A stretch of DNA of 64,000 bases from Martinezella lusitana (GTDB taxonomy: Bacteria; Pseudomonadota; Alphaproteobacteria; Rhizobiales; Rhizobiaceae), in assembly GCF_010668395.1 (NCBI RefSeq), contig NZ_WUEY01000009.1, positions 62,001 to 126,000 on the forward strand. The letters are read 5' to 3'. The translations under genes were made by a program, and so were the position numbers. Numbering within the stretch: position 1 is the stretch's first letter; each line of letters begins with the position of its first letter. Shown piece after piece: positions 41,920-50,613 of this stretch. The notes below the pieces were generated by a model that was given only the letters and a program-made list of their open reading frames with translations, was not told the origin of the DNA and ran no database searches.

Positions 41920-44193
41920 ATGATGGCGCAAAAGCGTGAAGTCCCTGGTATCCGTCCCTACAACAGTCCCGCCGGCGGCTGGGGAGCGCTGAAGGCCACT
42001 GCCAATGCCGTGCGCGAACAGATGGACGTTACCGAGGCGCCTGGCCTTCTCCTGCGCACCAACAAGCCGACCGGCTTCGATTGCCCCGGTTGCGCATGGC
42101 CCGACAAGGAGCACACCTCTACCTTCCAGTTCTGCGAAAACGGCGCCAAGGCCGTCACCTGGGAAGCGACGAACAAGCGCGTGACGCCGGACTTCTTTGC
42201 CGAGCACACGGTCAGCGAACTCCAAACCTGGAGTGATTATGATCTTGAGAATGCCGGACGCTTGACCCATCCGATGGTCTACGATCGCGGATCCGATACC
42301 TACCGACCGATCGCCTGGGAGGATGCATTTGCCCGCATCGGCGAGGTCATGAGAAGCATGCCAGATCCGGACATGGTCGAATTCTATACGTCGGGCCGCG
42401 CTTCCAACGAGGCCGCGTTCCTCTTCCAGATCTTCGCGCGCGAATACGGCACCAACAATTTCCCGGATTGCTCGAACATGTGCCATGAGGCGACGAGCGT
42501 TGGCCTGCCGCAATCGATCGGCATCGGCAAGGGCACGGTCTCCCTCGACGATTTCGATGAATGCGATCTGATCATCTCCATGGGGCACAATCCCGGCACC
42601 AACCATCCGCGCATGATGGGCACGTTGCATGAATGCTCGCGCCGCGGTGTGCCGATCATCGTGTTCAATCCGTTGAAGGAAAGGGCGCTGGAGCGCTTCG
42701 CCGACCCGCAAAGCCCGGTTGAAATGGCAACCTTCGGTTCGACCCGGATCGCTTCCTCTTATTACCAGGTCAAGATCGGCGGCGATGCTGCGGCGCTCAA
42801 GGGTATCATGAAGGCGGTTCTGGCGCTTGCCGAAACATCGAAGGATGTTCTCGATCACGCGTTCATCGCCGCACATACCATAGGTTTCGAGGCTCTCGTT
42901 GATGACATCAACCGGACCGAGTGGGCCAACATCGAGCGGGTTTCGGGCCTTGCCCGCGCCGATCTGGAACGGGTTGCTGCCATCTACGCCAAATCTAAGG
43001 CGACGATCGTCGCCTACGGCATGGGCATCACCCAGCATGCCAAGGGAACGGCCAATGTGCAGCAGATCGCCAATCTGCTGCTCCTGCGCGGAAATTTCGG
43101 CAGGCCGGGCGCCGGCATCTGCCCGCTGCGCGGTCATTCCAACGTGCAGGGTAATCGCACCGTCGGGATTACCGAAAAGCCGAATGCCGCGCTGATCGAG
43201 GGCATCGAACGTGCCTTCGGTTTTAAGTCGCCGGCTCATCACGGGCACGATGCGGTTGCTGCCATGCAGGCGATGGCGGAGGGCCGTTCCAAGGTACTCC
43301 TTTGCCTTGGCGGCAATTTTTCGATCGCGTTGCCCGATCCGGAGTTGTGTGCACAGGGCATGCGAAAGCTCGATCTTGCCGTCCATATGAACACCAAGCT
43401 CAATCGCTCCAATCTGTTGATCGGCAAGGAGTCCTTCCTGTTCCCCGTACTCGGTCGGACCGAGGAGGATATTCAGGCGACCGGTGTGCAATCGGTCACG
43501 ATCGAGGATTCGATGTCGATGGTGCATGCCTCGCGCGGCAGGCTGAAGCCGGCGTCCGACCAACTCCGCTCGGAGCCGGCCATCGTTGCCGCAATAGCGC
43601 AGGCGTCGCTGCCGGGCAGCAAGGTCGCGTGGATGGAGCTTGTCACCGATTATGATCTGATCCGTAACAAGATCGAAATCGTTTATCCCGATTTCGCTGA
43701 CTATAACGAGCGCATCCGCGTGCCGGGCGGTTTTCGTCTGCCGCTCGGACCGACCGAGCGCGTCTGGAAGACGCCCTCCGGCAAGGCGGAATTCAAGCTG
43801 TTTTCCGGCTTGAATGAAGACATTCTGCTTTCGGACGGGACTATCCTCAAGCTCGCGACGATTCGCAGCCATGATCAGTACAACACGACGATTTACGGTT
43901 TGGACGACCGTTATCGCGGCGTGTTCGGCCGTCGCGACGTCCTGTTCATGAATGACAGCGACCTGAAGGCGAAAGGGCTGGAGCACGGTGATCTCGTCGA
44001 GATCGAGACGGCGCTTCCTTCCGGCGTCAGGCGATTGCTGAAGCTGACCGCGATTTCCTACGATATCTCGCAGGGTTCCGTTGCGGCCTATTACCCGGAA
44101 GCCAACTGCCTGATCCCGATCGATTATCAGGACAAGGAAAGCGGCACGCCCTCTTATAAATCCATTCCGGTGCGCATCAGCAAGGCGGCATGA
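41920..44193 (+). CDS. Molybdopterin oxidoreductase, YdeP/FdhF-like
   Basis: Molybdenum- or tungsten-bis-MGD oxidoreductase of 757 aa, of the formate-dehydrogenase-alpha-like YdeP group. The N-terminal iron-sulfur region is reduced (DCPGCAWPDKE). Cofactor-binding blocks are LTHPMVYDRGSDTYRPIAWEDA, FYTSGRASNEAAFLFQ, NNFPDCSNMCHEATSVGL and LISMGHNPGTNHPR. The C-terminal domain has IRSHDQYNTTIYGLDDRYRGVFGRRDV. It is alone, without FdhB/C/D partners in the window, so the electron acceptor is unknown. E. coli YdeP is linked to acid resistance, but a true substrate is not established. AAGGAG precedes tandem ATGs. Confidence 0.92.
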   Translation: MMAQKREVPGIRPYNSPAGGWGALKATANAVREQMDVTEAPGLLLRTNKPTGFDCPGCAWPDKEHTSTFQFCENGAKAVTWEATNKRVTPDFFAEHTVSELQTWSDYDLENAGRLTHPMVYDRGSDTYRPIAWEDAFARIGEVMRSMPDPDMVEFYTSGRASNEAAFLFQIFAREYGTNNFPDCSNMCHEATSVGLPQSIGIGKGTVSLDDFDECDLIISMGHNPGTNHPRMMGTLHECSRRGVPIIVFNPLKERALERFADPQSPVEMATFGSTRIASSYYQVKIGGDAAALKGIMKAVLALAETSKDVLDHAFIAAHTIGFEALVDDINRTEWANIERVSGLARADLERVAAIYAKSKATIVAYGMGITQHAKGTANVQQIANLLLLRGNFGRPGAGICPLRGHSNVQGNRTVGITEKPNAALIEGIERAFGFKSPAHHGHDAVAAMQAMAEGRSKVLLCLGGNFSIALPDPELCAQGMRKLDLAVHMNTKLNRSNLLIGKESFLFPVLGRTEEDIQATGVQSVTIEDSMSMVHASRGRLKPASDQLRSEPAIVAAIAQASLPGSKVAWMELVTDYDLIRNKIEIVYPDFADYNERIRVPGGFRLPLGPTERVWKTPSGKAEFKLFSGLNEDILLSDGTILKLATIRSHDQYNTTIYGLDDRYRGVFGRRDVLFMNDSDLKAKGLEHGDLVEIETALPSGVRRLLKLTAISYDISQGSVAAYYPEANCLIPIDYQDKESGTPSYKSIPVRISKAA

Positions 44194-44204
44194 TTTTCAT
44201 GCGA

Positions 44205-44242
44205 GCATCCAACCATTAATTGGTATCCTGATGGCTGGATGC
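44205..44242 (+). terminator. Hairpin after the molybdopterin oxidoreductase gene
   Basis: GCATCCA/TGGATGC outer stem with an inner ACCA/TGGT pair, 12 nt after the stop codon. There is no T-tract. Confidence 0.35.
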
Positions 44243-44319
44243 GGACATGGCGACGGGATCATGGAGAGCTTGCGGCCGGTTGGCTGCAGTGCAGGCTGGC
44301 AGGTCGTATGGACGGAGGT

Positions 44320-45085
44320 CTAGCGCAGTCTTTCTCCCCGCGTGTCGAAATAGCGGCGCCGTTCTGGCGGGCAGCGCAGATGAAGCGTCTCGCCGCGTCC
44401 GATTTCCGGCCCGTCGCGATATTCTGCGGTGGGGACTGGCTGTCTTCGGTCTGACAATGGAGATAGCGGGTGCAGCCCAGATATTCGGCAAGATCGACCG
44501 TGACCCGTAAGGCATCGTCCGCTCCGGACGCAATGACGAAATGCTCTGGACGCGTGCCGAGCAAGATCTTGTCGCCGGGTAATGGTGTGTATCGTGCAAG
44601 GTCGATCTTGACACTGCCATTGCCGACGTTTGCCCTACCGTCGCCAGGCCATATGGCTTGAATCGTGTTCATCCGCGGCGAGCCTATGAACCCGGCCAGG
44701 AAGCTGTTGGCGGATCTTCATAGACCTCGCGCGGGCTGCCGAGCTGTTCGATCCGGCCATCCCTCAGAACGACGATCTTGTCGGCGAGCGTCATAGCCTC
44801 GGTCTGGTCGTGAGTGACGTAGATCATCGTGTTGGCGAATTCGCGGTGAAGCCGCGCAATCTCGATGCGCATAGAAACGCGCAGTTCGGCATCGAGATTG
44901 GAGAGTGGTTCGTCGAAGAGAAAGACGTCCGGCTCGCGAACGATGGCGCGGCCGATAGCGACACGCTGACGTTGACCGCCCGAGAGTTGTGCCGCCCGGC
45001 GATCCAGCCAATGGTCGATCTTGAGGATGGCGGTGGTGCGCACACGCTTCTCGATCTCGGATGCATCGGTTCGCGCCATTTTCAC
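44320..45085 (-). pseudogene. Decayed UgpC/MalK-type sugar ABC transporter ATPase
   Basis: The C-terminal two-thirds of a sugar-importer ATPase is clear on the minus strand: AQLSGGQRQRVAIGRAI, DEPLSNLDAELRV, MIYVTHDQTEAMTLADKIVVL, then the TOBE-region TRPEHFVIASG. It is broken three ways. The first ~100 residues, including Walker A, are missing upstream of KMARTDASEIEKRV. A one-base loss at about 44710-44715 shifts DPPTASW into ANSFLAGFIGSPRMN. A second shift at about 44430-44440 moves the end into PTAEYRDGPEIGRGETLHL, which runs to the stop at 44320-44322. No permease or binding-protein gene accompanies it. Confidence 0.88.
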
Positions 45086-45303
45086 GAGAGGTGCGTTTCG
45101 TGGATGGGCAGATGTCGGGCACAGGCTTGAATCTGCGACCGCCATCGTCTCTCCGCATGCTGCTTCAGATGGTGCTGGCTCCATCTCTCCCCCTTTGCAG
45201 CTTGCGAGACTGTGTTGTTATAATTGTAATGAAACAATATACAGATTGACACGATCCATTGTCTCTCTCACGCTGCTGTTCAGAGCTTAAAGGCGAGAAA
45301 GAG

Positions 45304-45360
45304 ATGAGTATCGTGATGATATCGGTCCCGCCGATTGAAACGTATCGGTGCGCGCCATGA
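45304..45360 (+). CDS. 18-codon ORF coupled to eutB
   Basis: Short frame MSIVMISVPPIETYRCAP, preceded by AAAGAG, whose TGA overlaps the eutB ATG (ATGA at 45357-45360). In related loci eutA precedes eutB. This may be a leader peptide that couples translation to eutB or a scar left by deletion of eutA. No similarity to EutA can be asserted from 18 residues. Confidence 0.45.
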   Translation: MSIVMISVPPIETYRCAP

Positions 45361-46343
45361 CAATGATGGTGACGCTGGAGGATATCGAAGCGGCGCGGCA
45401 ACGCATCGGCGAGCATGTTGTACGCACGCAGCTGCGGCGTTCGCAGGCGCTATCCTGGCGCGCGGGCATTCCCGTTTATCTGAAGCTTGAAAATCGCCAG
45501 CAGACCGGCAGTTTCAAGCTCCGCGGTGCGACCAATGCGCTCCGGTGTCTGGACGGGCAAGCCCGGTCGCGCGGATTGGTAACGGCGTCCACCGGCAATC
45601 ATGGCCGGGCGGTTGCCCATGCCGCCGGGACGATGGGCGCGCGCGCGACCGTATGCCTGTCCGCACTCGTTCCGGCCAACAAGGTGGAGGCTATCCGAAG
45701 TATCGGGGCAAACGTTCGCATCGTCGGGCGTTCGCAGGATGACGCGATGCTGGAGGTCGAGCGTCTGGTGCGGGAAGAGGGCATGTGCTTCGTTCCTCCT
45801 TTTGACGATGCTGCCGTCATTGCCGGTCAGGGCACGCTCGGGCTCGAGGTTGCCGACGACCTGCCCGAGACCGCGCTCATTCTGGTGCCGCTGTCCGGCG
45901 GCGGGCTGGCTGCGGGCGTCGCGGCCGCGATCAAGGGCCGGCTACCTGCCGCGCGGATGGTCGGCGTGTCGATGGAGCGCGGCGCGGCGATGGCGGCCAG
46001 TCTGGCGGCCGGTCGGCCAATGGACGTGCAGGAGGTCGAGACCCTGGCGGATTCGCTCGGTGGTGGCATCGGCCTCGACAATCGCCTGACTTTCCCCATG
46101 TGTCGCGCACTTCTGGACGAGGTGATCCTGCTGAGCGAGGAGGAGATTGCCGCAGGCATTCGCCATGCGGCCCGGATCGAGGGTGAGACCGTCGAAGGCG
46201 CGGGAGCGGTCGGGATCGCGGCCTTGCTTGCCGGCAAGATCGTATCCGATGGTCCAACGGTGATTATCGTTTCCGGAGGCAATATCGATCCGGCAGTCCA
46301 TCGGGCGATCGTCGATGATCGCGATGCGGGGTTGGCGCCATGA
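45357..46343 (+). CDS. eutB: Ectoine/hydroxyectoine utilisation dehydratase EutB
   Basis: PLP-dependent threonine/serine dehydratase-like protein of 328 aa, assigned to hydroxyectoine breakdown in rhizobial eut operons. The PLP lysine is Lys54 in QTGSFKLRGATNAL. The phosphate-binding loop is VPLSGGGLAAGVAAAIKG. Other blocks: VTASTGNHGRAVAHAAGTMGA and DNRLTFPMCRALLDEV. The first ATG (45357) overlaps the stop of a short upstream ORF; ATGs at 45363 and 45366 are also possible. It overlaps eutC by four bases. The role follows from the operon, not from the fold. Confidence 0.9.
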   Translation: MTMMVTLEDIEAARQRIGEHVVRTQLRRSQALSWRAGIPVYLKLENRQQTGSFKLRGATNALRCLDGQARSRGLVTASTGNHGRAVAHAAGTMGARATVCLSALVPANKVEAIRSIGANVRIVGRSQDDAMLEVERLVREEGMCFVPPFDDAAVIAGQGTLGLEVADDLPETALILVPLSGGGLAAGVAAAIKGRLPAARMVGVSMERGAAMAASLAAGRPMDVQEVETLADSLGGGIGLDNRLTFPMCRALLDEVILLSEEEIAAGIRHAARIEGETVEGAGAVGIAALLAGKIVSDGPTVIIVSGGNIDPAVHRAIVDDRDAGLAP

Positions 46344-47356
46344 CCCGTGTGCTGATCCTGACGGAGGCCGATCTGCGCAAGATCGTTCAACTCGACATTG
46401 ACGCCGTCGATTGCGTCGAGCAGGCCTTTGCCGCACTGGCGACCAAGGCCGTGGAAATGCCGCCGATCTTGCGGCTGGATATCGCGGCGCATCGCGGCGA
46501 GGTTGATGTGAAAACGGCGTACGTTCCGGATCTCGACAGCTTCGCGATCAAGGTCAGCCCCGGCTTTTTCAACAATCCGTCGCTTGGCCTGCCCAGCACC
46601 AATGGATTGATGATGCTGTTGTCGGCACATACCGGTCTGGTCGAGGCGCTTTTGCTCGACAATGGCTATCTGACCGATGTGCGCACTGCCGCCGCGGGTG
46701 CTGTTGCCGCACGACATCTTGCCCGGCCGGATGCCCGGATTGCCGCCATTCTCGGTGCGGGTATGCAGGCCCGCCTGCAATTGCACGCGCTCACGCTTGT
46801 CCGGCCGATCGAAGCTGTCCGGATTTGGGCGCGGGATCGGGCAAAGGCCGAAAAGCTTGCCGGGGAGTTGACGATGGAACTTGGCTTTCCCGTTTCGGCG
46901 GAGGTCGACGCCGAGCGTGCCTGCCGCGACGCCGATATTATCGTGACGACGACACCCTCGAACCGGCCGATCCTCGATGCTGCCTGGCTGCAGCCGGGCC
47001 AGCACGTCACGGCCATGGGCTCGGACGCAGAGCACAAGAACGAGATCGATCCGGCCGCCATTTCGCAGGCAGCCCCCTATGTCGCCGACAGCCTGAAGCA
47101 GACGCGGCGGTTGGGCGAGCTTCATCATGCCATCGCCGCAGGGCTTGTGAACGAGAGTGCCGATTTCCCCGAACTCGGCGCCATTGTCGCAGGCCAGACT
47201 GCCGGCCGCCGGTTGCGCGAGGCCATCACTCTTTGCGATCTGACAGGGACAGGCGCGCAGGACACCGCCATTGCCACGCTTGCCTATCGTCGCGCCGTAT
47301 CGGCCGGCGCGGGGCAGGCGATTGAAACGACACGAGCATCAGGAGACCCATCGTGA
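46340..47356 (+). CDS. eutC: Ectoine utilisation protein EutC, ornithine cyclodeaminase family
   Basis: NAD-binding protein of 338 aa of the ornithine cyclodeaminase/mu-crystallin family. The active-site entry has KTAYVPDLDSFAIKVSPGFFNNP. The Rossmann dinucleotide loop is AAILGAGMQARLQLHALTLV. The nearby TNGLMMLLSAHTGLVEALLLDNGYLTDVRTAAAGA is typical. Together with EutB it is thought to convert hydroxyectoine intermediates toward the ectoine route. It is coupled by four-base overlaps to eutB and to eutD. Confidence 0.92.
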   Translation: MTRVLILTEADLRKIVQLDIDAVDCVEQAFAALATKAVEMPPILRLDIAAHRGEVDVKTAYVPDLDSFAIKVSPGFFNNPSLGLPSTNGLMMLLSAHTGLVEALLLDNGYLTDVRTAAAGAVAARHLARPDARIAAILGAGMQARLQLHALTLVRPIEAVRIWARDRAKAEKLAGELTMELGFPVSAEVDAERACRDADIIVTTTPSNRPILDAAWLQPGQHVTAMGSDAEHKNEIDPAAISQAAPYVADSLKQTRRLGELHHAIAAGLVNESADFPELGAIVAGQTAGRRLREAITLCDLTGTGAQDTAIATLAYRRAVSAGAGQAIETTRASGDPS

Positions 47357-48531
47357 GCGAACCGACCCTCAATTTCACCCGCTCCGAATATGCCGAGCGG
47401 CTCGCCAAGACACGCCGCGCCATGGAAAAGGCTGGTGTCGATCTCGTCATCGTGACCGATCCGTCGAATATGCACTGGCTCACCGGCTATGACGGCTGGT
47501 CTTTCTACGTGCATCAATGCGTGCTGGTGCCCGGCTCCGGCGAGCCGATCTGGTATGGGCGCGGCCAGGATGCCAATGGCGCCAAGCGCACCGCCTATCT
47601 GGCCCATGACAATATCGTCGGCTACCCGGATCATTATGTGCAATCCAGCGAACGCCATCCGATGGATCTGCTGTCAAAGCTCATCGAGGAGCGCGGCTGG
47701 TCGAATGCCTCGATCGCTGTCGAGATGGACAATTACTGGTTCACCGCGGCAGCCTACGCCTCTCTCGTCAAGCACCTGCCGAATGCCCGTTTCAAGGATG
47801 CCCAGGGGCTGGTGAACTGGCAACGCGCCATCAAGAGCACGGCCGAACTCGACTATATGCGCAAGGCCGGGCGCATCGTCGAGGCCATGCACAGGCGGAT
47901 CGTCGAAAAGGTCGAGCCGGGCATCCGCAAATCCGATCTCGTTGCAGAAATCTACGATGCCGGCATCCGTGGCGTCGATGGTTTCGGCGGCGACTATGCC
48001 GCAATCGTTCCCCTGCTGCCGTCGGGCGCCGATGCCTCCGCTCCGCACCTGACATGGGACGACAAGCCGATGAAGAGCGGCGAGGGGACCTTTTTCGAGA
48101 TTGCCGGTTGCTATCGCCGCTATCATTGCCCGCTGTCGCGAACCGTTTTCCTCGGCAAGCCGACGCGGGCCTTTCTGGATGCGGAGAAGGCGACGCTTGA
48201 GGGCATGGAGGCTGGCCTTGCCGCCGCCAAGGCGGGCAATGCCTGCGAAGATATCGCCAACGCCTTCTTCGCGGTCCTGAAGAAATACGGGATCGTCAAG
48301 GACAACCGTACGGGCTACTCGATCGGTCTCTCCTATCCGCCGGACTGGGGCGAGCGGACCATGAGCCTGCGCCCTGGCGACCGTACCGAGCTGCAGCCCG
48401 GCATGACCTTTCATTTCATGACCGGACTCTGGCTTGAAACCATGGGCATGGAGATCACGGAGAGCATCGTCATCACCGAGGGCGGTGTCGAATGCCTCTC
48501 CAATGTTCCCCGGCAGCTTGTCGTGAAGTGA
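47353..48531 (+). CDS. eutD: Ectoine hydrolase EutD (DoeA), M24 peptidase family
   Basis: Ring-opening hydrolase of 392 aa that converts ectoine to N-alpha-acetyl-L-2,4-diaminobutyrate. The pita-bread (creatinase/aminopeptidase P-like) fold is evident, with a creatinase N-domain (VIVTDPSNMHWLTGYDGW) and the catalytic domain starting at LDYMRKAGRIVEAMHRRI. It is a divergent M24 member; typical metal ligands are partly replaced, as reported for DoeA. The GTG start at 47353 overlaps eutC. eutE follows after ten bases. Confidence 0.93.
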   Translation: MSEPTLNFTRSEYAERLAKTRRAMEKAGVDLVIVTDPSNMHWLTGYDGWSFYVHQCVLVPGSGEPIWYGRGQDANGAKRTAYLAHDNIVGYPDHYVQSSERHPMDLLSKLIEERGWSNASIAVEMDNYWFTAAAYASLVKHLPNARFKDAQGLVNWQRAIKSTAELDYMRKAGRIVEAMHRRIVEKVEPGIRKSDLVAEIYDAGIRGVDGFGGDYAAIVPLLPSGADASAPHLTWDDKPMKSGEGTFFEIAGCYRRYHCPLSRTVFLGKPTRAFLDAEKATLEGMEAGLAAAKAGNACEDIANAFFAVLKKYGIVKDNRTGYSIGLSYPPDWGERTMSLRPGDRTELQPGMTFHFMTGLWLETMGMEITESIVITEGGVECLSNVPRQLVVK

Positions 48532-48540
48532 TTGCCTGAG

Positions 48541-49560
48541 ATGAACAGCATGAACATTGTCAAACGGCCATCGCCGCTCGTTCCGACCGTCGACTTCGAT
48601 CGCGCTGGCATTCAGCACGGCCACCTGCGGCTTCCCTGGTCGCGCGACGATTCCGCCTGGGGCTCGATCATGATCCCGGTCTGCGTCATCAAGAACGGTG
48701 AGGGACCGACGGCGCTGCTGACGGGCGCCAACCATGGCGACGAATATGAAGGGCCTGTCGCACTCTTCGATCTCGCCCGGACGCTGAAGGCCGAGGAGAT
48801 CAACGGGAGGATCATCATCGTTCCGGCAATGAACTATCCGGCCTTTCAGGCAGGAACCCGCACGTCTCCAATCGACAAGGGCAATCTCAATCGGAGTTTT
48901 CCCGGTCGGCCGGACGGCGGCGTGACCGAGAAGATCGCCGACCATTTCACCCGCCATTTGCTGCCGCTGGCCGACATCGTGCTGGATTTCCATTCGGGCG
49001 GACGGACGCTTGATTTCCTGCCTTATGCCGCTGCTCATGCATTGGCTGATAAAAGGCAGGAGAAAGCCTGTTTCGATGCCGTCGCCGCATTTTCCGCACC
49101 CTATTCCATGCGGATGAGCGAGATCGATGCCGTCGGGATGTACGACACCACCGCGGAGGAGATGGGCAAGGTTTTTGTGACCACGGAGCTTTCGGGCGGT
49201 GGAACCATATCGGTGCGCACGGCTTCCATCGCCAGACGCGGCGTGCTGAACGTCTTGAAGCAGGCGGGCATCGTCGCCGGTACGCCGCAGATCGAAGCGA
49301 CGCAATGGCTCGATATGCCGTCGTCGGATTGCTTCATCTTTGCTGAAGCAGACGGGCTTTTCGAGCCGATAAGGGATCTTGGCGACACGGTCGCGCCGGG
49401 AGAGGTCATCGCTCGAATCCACCCGATCGGCCGCACCGGGTCTGCGCCCTTCGATTATCGCGCGGCGTTGGACGGTGTCCTGGCCGCCCGCCATTTCCCC
49501 GGTCTCATCAAGACCGGAGACTGTCTGGCCGTCGTCGCGACCTTGACGGCAGGCCCCTGA
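48541..49560 (+). CDS. eutE: N-acetyl-L-2,4-diaminobutyrate deacetylase EutE (DoeB)
   Basis: Zinc deacylase of 339 aa of the AstE/aspartoacylase family, which releases acetate to give L-2,4-diaminobutyrate. Zinc ligands lie in LTGANHGDEYEGPVA (His, Glu) and in DIVLDFHSGGRTLDFLP (His). The substrate Arg region is NLNRSFPGRPDGG. TTG at 48532 would add three residues; ATG at 48541 is preferred, with ATG at 48550 also possible. The stop is followed by a strong GC-rich hairpin and then the transporter genes. Confidence 0.93.
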   Translation: MNSMNIVKRPSPLVPTVDFDRAGIQHGHLRLPWSRDDSAWGSIMIPVCVIKNGEGPTALLTGANHGDEYEGPVALFDLARTLKAEEINGRIIIVPAMNYPAFQAGTRTSPIDKGNLNRSFPGRPDGGVTEKIADHFTRHLLPLADIVLDFHSGGRTLDFLPYAAAHALADKRQEKACFDAVAAFSAPYSMRMSEIDAVGMYDTTAEEMGKVFVTTELSGGGTISVRTASIARRGVLNVLKQAGIVAGTPQIEATQWLDMPSSDCFIFAEADGLFEPIRDLGDTVAPGEVIARIHPIGRTGSAPFDYRAALDGVLAARHFPGLIKTGDCLAVVATLTAGP

Positions 49561-49564
49561 ATTG

Positions 49565-49588
49565 CCGCGCCGCGACAGCGCGGCGCGG
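49565..49588 (+). other. Strong GC hairpin between eutE and ehuB
   Basis: Perfect 10-bp stem CCGCGCCGCG/CGCGGCGCGG with a 4-nt ACAG loop, four bases after the eutE stop. It has no T-tract, so it is more likely an intra-operon RNA stability or processing element than a terminator. Confidence 0.7.
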
Positions 49589-49662
49589 ATCGCAACCCGT
49601 TACGGCAGAGATCCGGAAAACCGGACAGCCGATGGCGGAATCCAACCACAGAGGAGTGAACT

Positions 49663-50520
49663 ATGAGATCGAATTTTTACCGCAGTCTTGCCGCCGCGGG
49701 TCTGATGGTCGGCCTTGCAGCATCTGCCCATGCCGCCAGCATCGAACAGATCAAGAAGGACGGCTATATCCGCGGTGCCAGCGCCAATGAGGTTCCCTAC
49801 AGCTACATGGACGAGAGTGGCGCCGCCAAGGGCATCGGTCCTGACGTTGCCGCTGCAGTCCTGACGTCGATGGGTGTCAAGGAAATCGATTGGACCGTGA
49901 CGCCGTTCGGATCGCTCATTCCCGGCCTGAAGGCCAAGCGCTTCGATTTCGTCGCCGCCGAGCAGAACATCTTGCCGGAGCGTTGCAAGCAGGTGCAGTT
50001 CACGACGCCGAACTCCAGCTATGGCGAGGGACTGCTGGTGCCGAAGGGCAATCCGAAGAACCTGCATTCCTATGAGGACATCAAGAAGGATCCGTCGCTC
50101 AAGATCGCTATCGTCTCGGGTGCCGATCAGCTCGATTTCTTTCATGGCCTTGGCATTCCAGACTCCCAGATCGTTATGATTCAGGCGAATGCGGATGCGC
50201 TTTCCACGATCCAGACCGGCCGGGCCGACGCCTATGCCGCAACCGAGCTCACCGTCGCCAAGCTGGTCCAGGGTAGTACGAATGTCGAGCATGCCGAGCC
50301 GTTCACCGATCCCGTGATCGCAGGAAAGTCGGTCCGCAGCTATGGCGGCTTCGATTTCCGGCCGGAAGACAAGGATCTCTACAAGGCGTTCAATACCGCC
50401 CTTGTCGCCTTCAAGAAGACGGACGACTACAAGAAGATCCTGATGTCCTATGGCCTGAGCGCTGAAAGTGTCGAGGCTGCGCGGACGAAGAGCACCGAAG
50501 ATCTGTGCGCGGGCAAGTGA
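49663..50520 (+). CDS. ehuB: Ectoine/hydroxyectoine ABC transporter binding protein
   Basis: Periplasmic high-affinity binding protein of 285 aa, SBP family 3 (amino-acid type). Signal peptide: residues 1-24, ending SAHA. Mature part: IEQIKKDGYIRGASANEVPYSYMDESGAAKGI, a ligand-pocket region with aromatic residues, then FDFVAAEQNILPERCKQVQFT (conserved Arg that clamps the carboxylate). AGAGGAG precedes the ATG. Gene order eutE-ehuB-ehuC-ehuD-ehuA makes the assignment firm. Confidence 0.95.
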   Translation: MRSNFYRSLAAAGLMVGLAASAHAASIEQIKKDGYIRGASANEVPYSYMDESGAAKGIGPDVAAAVLTSMGVKEIDWTVTPFGSLIPGLKAKRFDFVAAEQNILPERCKQVQFTTPNSSYGEGLLVPKGNPKNLHSYEDIKKDPSLKIAIVSGADQLDFFHGLGIPDSQIVMIQANADALSTIQTGRADAYAATELTVAKLVQGSTNVEHAEPFTDPVIAGKSVRSYGGFDFRPEDKDLYKAFNTALVAFKKTDDYKKILMSYGLSAESVEAARTKSTEDLCAGK

Positions 50521-50540
50521 GCCTGTCGATCATCGATATC

Positions 50541-50574
50541 GGCCTGGCGGCGGTTTTCGAACCGCCATCAGGCC
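50541..50574 (+). other. Stem-loop between ehuB and ehuC
   Basis: Inner 7-bp stem GGCGGTT/AACCGCC with a TTCG tetraloop and an outer GGCCT/AGGCC pair. It is typical of stem-loops after binding-protein genes that stabilise the upstream mRNA and lower permease expression. Confidence 0.65.
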
Positions 50575-50613
50575 GGTTGGCCCCTTCCATCTTGCGACGG
50601 AGGTGACCCGGAC

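Noticed and set aside
41863..43986. 707-codon minus-strand open frame
   Set aside because: Antisense to the well-supported molybdopterin oxidoreductase gene; no domains and no ribosome site.
45215..45237. TTGTT-N13-AACAA dyad upstream of eutB as EnuR site
   Set aside because: Five-base arms in AT-rich DNA are weak evidence and unlike the repeat at the enuR start; kept only as a comparison.
47674..49494. 606-codon minus-strand open frame
   Set aside because: Antisense shadow of eutD and eutE, which have intact family motifs.
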